From assembly GCF_963678635.1 (NCBI RefSeq), contig NC_087065.1, positions 59,298,754 to 59,362,753 on the forward strand: a stretch of 64,000 nucleotides of DNA, given 5' to 3'. The translations under genes and the position numbers were made by a program. Within the stretch, counting starts at the first letter, position 1, and each line of letters opens with the position of its first letter. This DNA comes from Symsagittifera roscoffensis (lineage: Eukaryota > Xenacoelomorpha > Acoela > Convolutidae). This document shows, in pieces, positions 10,843 through 21,455 of this stretch. Below the pieces are notes generated by a model. The model was not told the DNA's origin, searched no databases, and worked only from the letters and a program-made list of their open reading frames with translations.

Positions 10843-11640
10843 TCATGATATCTGGACTCCCCGTTTCAGCACTCTAGAGTTGATTTCATTGGTTTACTTT
10901 TGCTTTCGCTTTTTTCAAAATATTTTTGGTACCTTATACATTTTATTTATCTTCTTATTCAGGTCGGTACTCCAGCACTCACAGCTCTCATTAAACAATT
11001 TTTGTCGTACTGATTGTTTTCTCACAAATTTGGTTTCAAATGCATTTTCATCAATTTTAGCGGTTTTTTGAACTTAAATTAGAAAAATCACAAATCTTAT
11101 AAAACACAATTTGTAAAATTTTAAAATGTTTCTAGTCTAAAGAGCACAATTTTGCGTAAGAAGCACAGAAAGCGTAGAAATCTCCGAGCCAATTTCATAT
11201 TTTTAAAAAAGAGACAAATATATGAACGCAGATCATTGGGAAAACTCAAATAAGTAGCACAGATTGAAATTGAAAATAAAAAATAAATTTTTCCGTTTCT
11301 ACTATTATTTCTGCTGTTCGTTTACCACAAAAGTGCGGTGGAATTAGTTTAAAAAGACATTATACGAGTTTCAAAAGTATGTAAGTTAACAAAAAAGTAA
11401 ATTGAGAGTTTAAGCTTTGATAACTGTAATTTTGACATTTTTAATTTCCTTATGGTTTTGTTGAAAAAAACTTTTCCGGCCAATTTTTGACACTAGGACA
11501 ACGTACCACTGCGAATCAGAATTGTGACCACGAGAAAACCACAATTAAACGTCTGTAGTCCGTCATTGAGGAACCTGAGGTGGGCTGCAAATAATACGAT
11601 AAATCCAGAGTTCCTTGCAGTCATTTAATAAGCGTGGTCG
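10843..11640. other. Intergenic, no gene seen, unit 1
   Basis: AT-rich, no recognisable product. The open frame 10880-11071 is short, conserved in unit 2 only because of the duplication, and has no motif. Confidence 0.5.
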
Positions 11641-12331
11641 GAATAAAAAGATATGAGAGCAAAACCTTGCGGAATCCAGAACAGTTTGCGGAATCCAAAA
11701 ACAAACAAAAAGATATTTGTATAGTTAATATGAGCTGTTGCGGGTTCCGCAAATTGTAAGTGGAATCCGCAAATTGTAAGTGCAATCCGCATTTTGTTTG
11801 CGGATTCCGTTTAAATATATGCATATGTTTAGTATAGCGTTTAAAATTATATCTTTTATTTACTAGGTGATCACCAGAAAAATCAATCTCAATTACTATA
11901 TTGATCAACTACCAGTTGAAATACCAAACGTTTGGTCTCAATTCCTTTCAACCCAACTTCCATCTCAAATCCTGTCACCTCCGATCTGAACTTCGATCTC
12001 AGTTCACTAGAGTCTGAATCTATTAGATCATCAGTATTTTTGATTGATCGAATCTCAAATACTGACCAAAATTTGAAATTTATGCAATCCCAAACTTTGA
12101 CCTAATTCGGCGATATGCTGTGCGTTGTGTCTCCAAACACTCTCAACCTAACGACTGAAAACATTAAATTTTTTTGTCGTTATACTTCCAAAATCAGTAT
12201 TTGGGATTGAAGCAATCCAAAATACTGATCTAACATGGCAATATTCTGTGTGTTTTGTTTCCATGTTTTCCCAACTCATTGACTACAAATATTGAATTTA
12301 TTTGGCGTTATGCTTTCAAAATCAGTACTTG
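11641..12331. mobile_element. GAGGCC-family element, internal part, unit 1
   Basis: Collinear with the interior of the complete element at 34657-35942: the CAGAACAGTTTGCGGAATCC words, two to three 20-bp GGAATCCGCAAATTGTAAGT repeats (11760-11815), the ACTAGGTGATCACCAGAAAAATC block and the paired (T/C)AAATACTGACC words. Its right part is missing because the segmental duplication junction cuts it at about 12331. Confidence 0.7.
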
Positions 12332-12336
12332 GGTTG

Positions 12337-14030
12337 AACACTACGCTTATACTGAGTTGGGGGCGCAGCTTCTATAGTTCAGTATAGTCCCTGTATCTGT
12401 TGGTTTTTGATACCAACTGCAAGTTACACGCCTACCCTGCGATACATTTATGTTCAAATCCAGGAACGGCAAATTCCCCTCCAAATTAGTTTTCTCTAGA
12501 GTGAACTGCAAATTTGGATGAAGAGAATTGGCGGTATCGAGAAGACAACTCGGCTCCCCTCTGACTGTTCCAACAATGTCATCCACATACCTGAGGAACA
12601 ATTTCACCTGGGGAGTATCCTTCTCCTTGCTCTTAGCTCGGCAGCAGCTTTCACAGTACCAGACTATCTCGGTTATTGATGCGCATTCGTCATCGGATTT
12701 TTTTCCGCATTTTAGATGATACCAGTTTCGGCAACTCTCGCATTCAACCCCCTTGATCTATATGTGACTTTCCTGCTGCAACATGGGCACAAGCCGTTTT
12801 TGTCATCAATTTGCTGTACCTCCGTTCCCACCGGTATTTCTTGTCTTAGAGCAAATTCGTACTCTTTCAGCCATAAGTTTGCCAAAATTACAGCGAGGGA
12901 TGCGCCCATCGCTAAACCATCAACTTGTACATACCATGAATCATTACACATGAAATATACTTTGCTGACCACCATATTCAAACGCCTTTTCATGGTTGCT
13001 CTTTGAATTTAAGGAGGAGACTCCTGGTTGTACAGCTTCTGTAAAGCAATTTCAATTGCCTCCTTCAGGGGAACATTGGTGTACAAACTTTTCACATTAA
13101 AAGATTTTATGATTTCATCCGGATCTAGAGCAATGTTTTCAATTGTTTCTCTAGCCTCTTTAGTATTGATTTCTAGATTTGCTCCATCGATGTTGTCAAA
13201 AAGCTTTGCAAGCATTTTGTTAAGATTCTTATACGAGCTGCCTGGAAGTGATAGTACTGGTCGTACGGGGTATCTCATCCTTGTGTACCTTAGCTAAACC
13301 GTACAAACGGGTGGGTTGCCCCCCTGTTGACCTCATCTTCGAATATATCTGATCACTTATCTCGTGTCTTTTGTCCATGGCTAGTAATGCTTTGTTAAGT
13401 TCCTTCTCAGTTTTCAGTATCACCTCATCAGTGGTTGCATCTTTTTTCACAAACTAATCAGATTGCAACAAGGATTCCAGCTTTGATTCATACGTTTGTT
13501 TCCTCCCTATGCAAAAACCAACCCCCTTATCAAACGGCACAACCAGCGACCCATTATCTTTGAGATATTTCCTCGTTTTTTCAACGGCTTTGTCTCTTGG
13601 GGTTTGCCTTACGTTTTTTGCGTATGCCTTTGCCGCGGCTTCTCTTTCACATAACGTTTCACCAGATGGTTTTTGATTTTTCAATTGTGAGATGAAAATG
13701 TCGATATCCGCCAAAAAATGTGTTTCGTTAAATTTTTCTCTAATGGGATGCTTCGGGCCCATTGATAGCACTTCATATACCCATTCAGGCAGTTCAATGT
13801 TATCAAGTACCTTAACTGATCGCTCATTTCTCCCCCCAAGAGGTTTATCTTGTCTCTCGGACAGTTTTTTTTTCTTTAGTTTTCTGATGTTGTCTTTAAG
13901 CTTGCCTCAACTTGACGCCTCACGAAGCGGAAAATGGATGCCCACCCCTGTTCGTCAATTTCTTTTTGCACCAGTGATCTTGCTTTCATTAGCATCTCCT
14001 CGTACCTTTTCCTATCCTCATTTGCCCTAG
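12337..14030 (-). pseudogene. PLE reverse transcriptase, unit 2 (broken but nearly complete)
   Basis: Minus-strand PLE polymerase domain by domain: the N-terminal SMGPKHPIREKFNE block (about 13725-13770) and ETLCEREAAAKAYA, then VPFDKGVGFC, then the STGGQPTRLYGLAKVHK block (about 13300-13350). Next are motif A (IKSFNVKSLYTNVPLKEAI, about 13060-13120), motif B (DGLAMGASLAVILANLWLKE, about 12860-12920), a PHD-like cysteine-histidine insertion (12630-12800), YVDD (about 12585) and WYQKPTDTG. Frames are interrupted near 13450, 13280, 13000 (TAA between motifs A and B), 12750 (1-nt frameshift) and 12610. The C-terminal end is lost at the segmental duplication junction. The lesions shared with unit 1 predate the duplication. 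Confidence 0.88.
12630..12800 (-). pseudogene. PHD-like zinc finger inserted between RT motifs B and C
   Basis: Reading the minus strand, a Cys-rich segment (CPCC) is followed, after a frameshift at the C-run 12748-12752, by CESCRNWYHLKC and then WYCESCC. The spacing Cys-x2-Cys, His-x2-Cys, W-x-C-x2-C matches the C4HC3 pattern of PHD fingers, with the Trp two residues before the last Cys pair. The finger lies in the polymerase palm between the LANLWLKEYE helix and YVDD. The same frameshift is in unit 1 (2152-2156). Confidence 0.7.
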
Positions 14031-14112
14031 AAGTTTCAGTCCTTAGTAGTTTCAATTAAAAATTATGCACAGCTTGGTCCAACAAAACCCGTTCTCGGGG
14101 ACCCTTAACTTC

Positions 14113-14345
14113 AAAAAGTCCGGTATTAGATTGTTTTTCAGACTTTTTTAAAGAAAACTTCAATCTATGTACAGATACTTGAACTTTTTAAAAGAATTTT
14201 AAATAGTCTAACACAGTTTTCCAAGTAAATTTTCTTTTTAAAGTTTGTCTGAGCTAAACAGCAGGCAAAAGTACTGTGGTCATTGTTTTGCAGGCTACGA
14301 GTAATGAAACTCACAAGGCACAAAACAAAACAAATCACACACTTC
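14113..14345 (-). other. PLE spacer between ORF1 and reverse transcriptase, unit 2
   Basis: Non-coding counterpart of 2530-2762. ORF1 (upstream on the minus strand) stops at 14346 and the reverse-transcriptase similarity starts near 14030, so the two products are separate frames. Confidence 0.6.
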
Positions 14346-14984
14346 TCACCCCTGTCTTTGAAGTGCAGACACTTCCTCTGCCTTCAGCTTCTGCTCACGT
14401 CTTGCTTTCGCCTTCCTCCTTGTTTGTGTTGGTCTCTGTTGTTTGCCCCTGATATTGCCAATCAGCTCTGACAGCCTTTCTTTGTGTGCCACTACCAATC
14501 GCAGAGATTTCAGCTCCAATTCAGCACTCTGGCGCAGCTTTAAATATTCCATGAGCTGCTCCGGGTCGCTTTGCTTGCTCTTGGAGAGTAGCCGTTTTGA
14601 AGCTAAAACAATGAGCACTCCTGTGCCACGAAGTTGACTAAACAAGTCGGGCGTTCCTTCCCTTCTGCAGTAAACGATCGCCAATATCTGCTGCTTCTTC
14701 GACTTCAAATAGTATGTCAGCTCCTCGGCACCGGCTGGGCGATAACTGTTTGTTCTGTGGCTGTTAATGGCGTTGTTCACCACGTCGTGCCACACAACCA
14801 CTTTTTTCTCCTTCATTGGACTGTCTTCCAGTAATCGTCGGAGGTTCTTTCTTTGGTTCAGCAAGTTGTTATTAAGGGATAGGCCAGGAATTGCTGTAAC
14901 AAGGCTCTCGTATTGCTTTTTCTCACATGTGTTAAGGGTGTTGATGCTGTGGAACAGGGAGCTAGCTGCTACAATTTGAAACAT
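14346..14984 (-). CDS. PLE-associated ORF1 (212 aa), intact copy, unit 2
   Basis: Open from ATG 14982-14984 to a stop at 14346, ahead of the PLE reverse transcriptase on the same strand. The N-terminal third is mixed. Residues about 60-130 hold VVVWHDVVNNAIN, LTYYLKSKKQQILAIVYCRR and a hydrophobic GTGVLIVLASKRLL strand, suggesting a small alpha/beta fold. Residues about 145-212 are highly charged and helical, ending in a lysine/arginine-rich stretch that could bind nucleic acid or form a coiled coil. A diverged relic lies at the matching place in the older PLE (6480-6700, 18030-18220), so it belongs to the element. I do not recognise the family; an RNA-binding or accessory role is inference. 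Confidence 0.65.
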   Translation of the reverse strand: MFQIVAASSLFHSINTLNTCEKKQYESLVTAIPGLSLNNNLLNQRKNLRRLLEDSPMKEKKVVVWHDVVNNAINSHRTNSYRPAGAEELTYYLKSKKQQILAIVYCRREGTPDLFSQLRGTGVLIVLASKRLLSKSKQSDPEQLMEYLKLRQSAELELKSLRLVVAHKERLSELIGNIRGKQQRPTQTRRKAKARREQKLKAEEVSALQRQG

Positions 14985-15251
14985 TTCGGTAATTCAAATA
15001 AAAATTGGCCATATTTTATGTATCGATAAAAAAAACACTATAAAAATTCCCTATACGTTGATGAAAATCATTAAAAGTTTTTTTACTGGCCCTTTAATGG
15101 GAAAACAGTTAGAATTTTAAGCTCTTCGGTTTTTGGTTTTATCACGAATATACAAGTAAAATTGAAGAAAATTTTGCTAAAAATTTCTTCAATTTACTTG
15201 AAAATTTTTTTCAATTTCTTCACATTGAAGAAATTTTCCTCTCACCAGCCA
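14985..15251. other. Head-to-head PLE junction, unit 2
   Basis: Holds the decayed version of the 3571-3619 palindrome (about 15155-15203) between the minus-strand ORF1 and the plus-strand endonuclease. No gene. Confidence 0.6.
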
Positions 15252-15647
15252 ATGCTGATGGTGCAATATAGAGGTAACCAGAGCCAATATTTTGCTGACA
15301 GGTTACGAAAATTAACTAACGTTCAAGTGGTTTTCACCACAAAAAAACTAGAATCATGTTTACCATCACTGAAGTCAGCATTTTCTAATGGCCTCAAGTC
15401 AAAAGTGGTTTATAAAGTGTCATGTAGTGGATGCACTTCCACCTTTGTCGGACAAACTGTTCGACATTTGACCACTAGAATTGAGGAACATAAGAAAGCA
15501 GACTCACCGGTAGGCCTCCACCTTCAGCAATGCCAACTTGAGGGAAATAGCGCAGATCTTAGCTGGGAAATTATAGATGAGTCAAACAACCAAACAAAAT
15601 TGCTAACACTAGAGGCAACACATATCAGAAAGAGAAACCGTTCTTGA
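15252..15647 (+). pseudogene. PLE GIY-YIG endonuclease, 5'-truncated, unit 2
   Basis: Plus-strand twin of 3671-4066, ending in TGA at 15645-15647. It keeps CSGC, HLTTRIEEH and the basic C-terminus, but the second GIY-YIG strand reads TFVGQT here against TYVGQT in unit 1, so the conserved tyrosine is lost. Like unit 1 it has no reverse transcriptase in the same orientation. Confidence 0.85.
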
Positions 15648-16050
15648 ACACGCGCGATGAGTTTAGGAGCAGGGAGTTAACACTGAAAATTCAGTCCCAA
15701 AATATTTTTGGTTTTTTATTTAAAACGTACATGTCTAAATCGAAATTATGACTCCCAGACAACTTCCAGACAAATTGATTTAAAAAGGTTTAATTAAATT
15801 TAGAGGTTAAAAATTTTTTAATCTTAATAGTATTTAAGAGGTCAACTTTGATTGGCTAATTTTCTATTATGATGGTTAAAAACCAAATTTTATGTGATTT
15901 AATATAAATAACATTTGTAAATTGATGTTTTATCGTCATTTAGATTAGTTTATTATAAAAATTCTGACGATGCACATAGTTGCGAAAACGTTTGAAATTT
16001 ACTTTTTAGCAAAAAAATATCTTTAGCTTCTTTTTCCTGTTATGTATCGT
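15648..16050 (+). mobile_element. PLE 3' UTR, unit 2
   Basis: Counterpart of 4067-4450, containing the better-preserved hammerhead-like motif. Confidence 0.65.
15954..16003 (+). ncRNA. Hammerhead-ribozyme-like motif, core retained
   Basis: CTGACGA (15964-15970) matches CUGANGA. A 13-nt segment can form a 3-bp stem II (GCA/TGC) with a bulged U, then GAAA (15984-15987), then self-complementary AACGTT, which would give the minimal stem III that PLE hammerheads use as dimers, with U as the cleavage-site nucleotide. The flanks AUAAAAAUU and GAAAUUUAC can pair as stem I with an internal A/A loop. The bulged base at stem II and short helices make activity uncertain. Confidence 0.45.
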
Positions 16051-16059
16051 ATGTAGTGT

Positions 16060-18225
16060 TTACACTTATATTTCGTTGTTCGACCTCTCTATAGCTTCTC
16101 AATCAATTTGTGCGCTATTTCCTCATGAGTATGCATTGCTGAAAAGGGAGGCCTACCGCTGAGTCTGCTTTATTATGCTCCTCAATTTTCGTTGTAAAAT
16201 GCCGAACGGTTGACCAAAATAGTTGAAGTTATTTTCACGACAAGACACTTTATAAACCACCCTTGAATTGAAGTCTGTAAAAAGTTCTGATTTTAGCGAT
16301 GCTAAACGCCTTTGTAGTTTTCCTGAGGTAAAAATTATTTGAACGTTGTCTAAACTTCGTAACTTGCGTTTAATTGTTTGGCTTTAGTTACCTCTAATAT
16401 GAATAATCAATTTTAGGATCTTCAAAGTTTAGGGTGATTGAATTGAAGAACTCCTAATTTTGTACAGGGCCTATCCCCCATGATTACGCGCAGGACGTCT
16501 GCTGCCAACTTTGCTGTCCATTTTTTAGGTTGCTAATTTGTCGGTCGTTCCGCCCAATCAGTTTTCATTTTCCTCTATCTTGAGATTTTCCTAAAACTCT
16601 ACATACAGGGCCGTGGAGAATCTTACGCCTGTATCGAATGAGGCAGGGCTCCTGTAGCTCAATATAGTCTCATCATATGTTACTTTTTGATAATCATTGC
16701 AGCTTACCATCTTATCTTGCAATAAGTTATTTTCAGTAGCAGGAACGGCAACTTCCCGCCTGGAAAACTTTACTCTAGATTGAGCTGTCGATTTGCAAAA
16801 AAAACGTTTGGCGACATCAAGAAAACGAACGGCATTTTAACTGTACTATCAATGTCATCTTCATGTGACATTGTTGGTACAATAAAGTTTAGTACATTAA
16901 ACTTTAGTTAGGTAAGTTAGGTAAAAATCTATTTGTATAGTATGCTTCCCAATGTTCTCAACGCGGCTACAAAGTTTTTTCTGTTTTACATTAAGCTCAA
17001 GCTTTTCTTGTCATTCAGTGGCTTTAGCTCGAACCCCGCCGCTTTTTCCTCTTTCAATGCCATTTTAAACTTTTTCAGCCGTAAATTAGCAATAATGACA
17101 GATAGGTAAGCTCCCATTGCTACACCATCAATTGGAACACAACTTGAATCATTATACATGAAATATACTTTGCACAACGCAAAAAAAAAAAAAAAATTCA
17201 TTGTAGATTTTTGAAGTCCACGAAGAGAATTCTGACTGTTGACGTAAATAGATACTATTGTTTCATCCGGACTTAGAGCACTGTTTTGAAATTCTCTGGG
17301 ATCTCTAGTGATGTTTTCGATATTGGCGCAATCTATGCTATCAAAACTCTTTTACAAACATTTTATTATGGTTTTCATAGGAGCTGCCCAGAAGTATTGG
17401 AACTGGTCGCAAGGGTGTCTCAGCCTTGTTTTCCTTAGGTATACCGTACAGTTGGGTGATGTCGTTTCTTTTGTTAATTACAAGTAATTTGCTCTTGAAC
17501 TTCTTCTCATTATTGAGTATACCCTCAACAGTTGTTGCAACTTCTTTCTAAACTTGAGCAGAAGACAACAAAGATTCTTTTTTCAAGTTTTTTTCTCGTT
17601 ACGTAAAAACTAGTTCCCTAACTAGCCCCTTAACTGGTCCCTTAATTTAAGTGTAATGATTGGTTGCAACCAGCAACCAATTGTCTTTTTCGATTGTTCT
17701 CATTTTCTCAACCACTTTATCTCTTGTGGTTTGCTATACTTCACAGAAAAATTCAGCCGATTTGTTTTAGTTTTTATTGAGAAGAAAACTTCAGGATCAG
17801 CCTAAAAGGGCTTATCGATAAAGTTGTCTCTAATTGGATGCTTCGGACTCCTTGACAGCAAATCATGTACCCATGCCCGCAACTCTATACTACTATAATA
17901 TAACTATAATACAACGTCCCTCAACTGATCAGTTTTTCTCACACCAAGACCTTTATTTTGTCTCTCGGACACTTTTTCTAATTTTTGCTAATAGTTTTCT
18001 GATTTTGTCTTGCCACATCAACAGTTTTTTCTTCTTCAATGGATTTCTACCCATCAATCGACAAAATTGTTGTCCTGTTTCAGCAAATTACTGTTGAGAA
18101 AGAGGCCAGGATTTGCTGCTAGAAAACGGTGGTTATATTTTAACAGCTTCTGCTAAGCGTGTCAGTGCTGTGAAACAGCAAGTAGCTGCTACAATATCAA
18201 AAATTTTGTCACTCAAAAATCAACT
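16060..18225 (-). pseudogene. Older, diverged PLE (minus strand), unit 2
   Basis: Counterpart of 4480-6710: endonuclease relic about 16110-16420, motif-B frame 16986-17201, N-terminal reverse-transcriptase and ORF1 relics up to about 18220. It lacks about 51 bp relative to unit 1 after GGGTGAT (about 17460), with GAT microhomology, so the loss follows the segmental duplication. Confidence 0.7.
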
Positions 18226-18293
18226 GGTCTTTTTCTACGTATCGATTGAATAATATTTTTCTAATGATTATTTTATATATTAAGAAACGCTGC

Positions 18294-18610
18294 ATCCTGA
18301 GTTTTATTTGGTTTCTTTTTATTTCAAAAACCTATATGTCTAAATTGAGTTTGTGATTCAGAAACCTCCAAACTACTCGATTAAGAATTGTTTAATTAAT
18401 TCAAATTATTGAACGTTATTTTATTCTACTTCATAAAACTTAGAAGTCAACGGTGGTTGGTTTTTTTAACATTGTAGTTTCATACCAAAATTTATGTAAA
18501 TTTTTTAAATCAATATCTGTAAATTGATGTTAACGTTTGTCAAAAACTAATCGTCATAAAGATTTTTTTTGTGAAAATCTTGTCGATGCACATAATGGTA
18601 ATACCGGAAA
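18294..18610 (+). mobile_element. Inverted 3' UTR of the older PLE, unit 2
   Basis: Counterpart of 7150-7480, joined directly to AAACGCT because unit 2 lacks the intervening 390 bp. Confidence 0.6.
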
Positions 18611-19900
18611 ATTTAAATGAATCAGAACAACTGCATTTGACATGGGCTTATGTTGGATTGCAAGAAATTTCGTCTGCTTGCCATGAATAGATTGACTGAA
18701 AATATTTTTGACTTCACCTTTTTTTTTAATTTCTTTGAAGTTCGATGTGTTTCTAATCTTTTGTTGTCCGTTTTTTTCTGCCTGAAAAACTAAAACATTT
18801 AACTTTAGTTTTTAGCATTCAGTTTCAATAAAAAAGTTTCAAATCGTTTCGGTAAAATAAAAAATTCCAGCTGACTCGAAACGTTGGTCAAGTTTTCATT
18901 CTTGGTGGACAGCAAATTGTCATCGTTGAACTTTACGACCTAACGTTACATTCTGAAATTTTTTTACATTCAAATCTGTGAGTCAATTGAGCGACAATTA
19001 TTGGTTCCAGTAATCATTTACTTTGCAGACTATACTTGTTATTGACTTTTTATCCAAACTGGCGAAAACTCTAGTATGAGTAGCTAATAGATTTTGCCTC
19101 CTCGATACAAAATACCTGACTGATTTAATTTCAACACTTCTACTAACCTGCTCACCACCTTCTAGCTATTTTTCTAAATCTTTCTAGGGAATCCACTCTG
19201 CACAGCACGTGGCCAAATATTGCACTGTATGGCCGAAATAAACAGATAAACTGAAAACAAATTTTACTGTGCCACAATAATGTTTAAGATTATGTTGATA
19301 TTTGAAAGAAAATTTTCTCTTTGACTCCAAATTACCGCAGGACAATCAATATTTTTCAACGATACTGGAGGTATTTTTCGACCCTGCTGGAGGTATAATT
19401 AGAAATTGTGCTTGAACCAAACACCTGTTTCGACTATTTATTTCGGCCGAGCACTGACGAAGGCTCGATTTTAAAAGTCGAAGCATAAAGTGAGGAAAAA
19501 GATTGGGCAGCAACCTCGATTCGTGATCAATTTTGCCAGCTTGCATCAACATACAAACAGTTTCTAAACGGTTGCAGTCGACATAGTGCTTGAAAACAGT
19601 ACTGAGGACGCTGCAACCTTGGACTGACCCATTGCAAATCAGCTCACTACCTCTCTAAATTCACGGGAGCGCTAGCAAGCAGAGGTTCAGCTACAGCCAC
19701 AGTAGCGGGACAATTAGGTAAAAGTATGCAAAAACTTTGACTTGTATGCCCGGGTTGGAGTCCCACCGTTAAATATCGTTTTTTATATGGTATCACAACG
19801 ATCGCCATTTTCCACCACTAATTCATGTATAAATCAGAGTTTTTTACATAGCTAAACCTGCGATATTTCAGAGCTATTTCAATAAATATTCCGTAGAAAA
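18611..19900. other. Intergenic, no gene seen, unit 2
   Basis: Counterpart of 7481-8890, with the contracted CTGGAGGTAT array at 19358-19402 and several small deletions. Confidence 0.5.
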
Positions 19901-19904
19901 TCAG

Positions 19905-19960
19905 CACAGAAGTAGCATACAGGTCTATAAATCTGAAAGTTGTGAGATCGATCCACAGTA
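19905..19960 (+). mobile_element. tRNA-like SINE head (candidate), unit 2
   Basis: Same A-box-like and B-box-like words as 8895-8950. Confidence 0.35.
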
Positions 19961-20500
19961 GCTCACTCTTTTTACTCATTTTGATAAAATTTTAATAGCT
20001 GTTTTATCGCTGAAAGTTAGCCAAATTAGCGATAATCTATCGATAAAATTTGCTATTGTGACAATGAACATCGATAATTCATTGATGGCTATCTCTGTTC
20101 TTTTTAGTCGCTAATTTTCAATCTGAGCTCAACGCGGGTATCCTGATAAAATAAAGGTCGATTAAAAACGTTGATCATTTCTCCTAACTAAGCAGGGATG
20201 TCGTGCAAAAGGAAGAAAATCAAACTCAGCAAACCAAAAAAATCAAAAAACAAAATCTATTGTCTGATTTAGCACTCAAACGCTGATTCTTCAATGGACA
20301 AGGATTTGACTTCATAATATGTTTCAAAGTATGCAACCATTTGAAACTATTCTTGCTGTTTAGATTTTCAATCTATTAACTTGGTTTACTTTGTCTCGTT
20401 CAGTCTGATGAAAACTAGATTTAAATAGTTTGATTCGTGTAAGGAAAAAAACCACGATTAAATTTTGATATTCTGCACCAAAGGAAACATATCAAGTGGC

Positions 20501-20858
20501 AATTTGTTATTGAAGCTGAATATTGGTGATGAATATTATTGAAGTTATGATGTTATACTCGAGCGAAATGACGATAAGTTTTTGCCGATAAACTCTCTCG
20601 AGCGAAATGACGATAAGTTTTTGCCGATTAATTCTCTCGTTTAATTCAAACATTCCACTTCATTTTTTTGATTTACGGAGATTAGGCGCACATTTCGGCG
20701 CCCCTTGTGGGGCGCCAAAATTTGCGCCTAGTCTCTGTAAATCAAAAATATGCTAAAAATATGTTAAAATCGGCAAAAACTTATCGTCATTTCGGTCAAG
20801 TTTAACATCATAGTTTCAATAATATTCATCACCAATATTCAGCTTCAATAACAAATTG
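20501..20858. mobile_element. Foldback element with GC-rich core, unit 2
   Basis: Counterpart of 9491-9848; the nested palindrome is at about 20670-20745. The arms differ from unit 1 by scattered substitutions, some breaking pairing. Confidence 0.8.
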
Positions 20859-20999
20859 GCGCAAGCTAGCCACAAGATCCGGTCGGTAATGCCCTGAGAC
20901 AAATTGCTCCTTTTTAGCGGTCAGCCTTAATTAGAATCGGAATTAGAACCAAAAAACAGTTAAAACAGGATATAACCCCCTTTTTTAGTATATTAATAC

Positions 21000-21070
21000 A
21001 TGGGCAGGTTGGGGACTCCAACCTACGTCAACTGTCGGTACGTTAGCTTAGGCCACTCGGCCAATTGTGC
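21000..21070 (-). mobile_element. tRNA-derived SINE head, unit 2
   Basis: Counterpart of 9991-10061 with A and B boxes intact apart from one or two substitutions. Confidence 0.6.
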
Positions 21071-21239
21071 TTATTTTATATGCATTTATACTCTTGTTTT
21101 ATATTTACGTTGCAACACCAAAGGAAACATATGAAGTGGCATATTTCGCTTCCATAAAAGCATTCTCAGAATAGTTAACAGGTGTCGACTCAAGAAGGAA
21201 AAATTTTAGCTGGATTATTTTGCTGCATTTTAAACGCGC

Positions 21240-21455
21240 GGCTCTTTTTCCTTTCCCCCCCCCCCCCCCACCCTCACGCCAGTTTCAACTTATTAGTGTA
21301 ACGAGTGGTTTTACAAGGTTGAGTATGAAAACCAAATATGTTTGTCGTGGCCTTATTGGTCTGTATGTAAATTTTCATAACAATCGGACAATGTGGTCAA
21401 CAAATTTACATGTAAAAATTTGCAGGTGGGGGGGGGGGGGGTAGGAAAAAGAGCC
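21240..21455. mobile_element. 216-bp hAT-like non-autonomous element, unit 2 only
   Basis: Terminal inverted repeats GGCTCTTTTTCCT and AGGAAAAAGAGCC, each followed inward by a long C or G run. The element is flanked by the 8-bp direct repeat AAACGCGC (21232-21239 and 21456-21463). Unit 1 has the uninterrupted site with one AAACGCGC (about 10224-10231). Eight-bp target duplications are characteristic of hAT-type transposition; class assignment rests on that alone. No transposase inside. Confidence 0.88.

Larger units (their letters stand above)
1741..12331. repeat. Tandem segmental duplication, unit 1 (10.6 kb)
   Basis: The sequence beginning AACACTACGCTTACACTGAG at 1741 recurs at 12337, and the two units stay collinear to the right-hand edges (unit 1 about 12331, unit 2 about 23472, both at CAGTACTTG). 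Both carry the same PLEs, foldback element, SINE head, 86-bp repeats and GAGGCC-element fragment in the same order and orientation. By eye they differ by a few percent substitutions plus discrete indels. The offset is 10,596 bp at the left end and becomes 11,583 bp after a 987-bp deletion in unit 1. This is a direct duplication, not independent insertion of each element. Confidence 0.93.
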
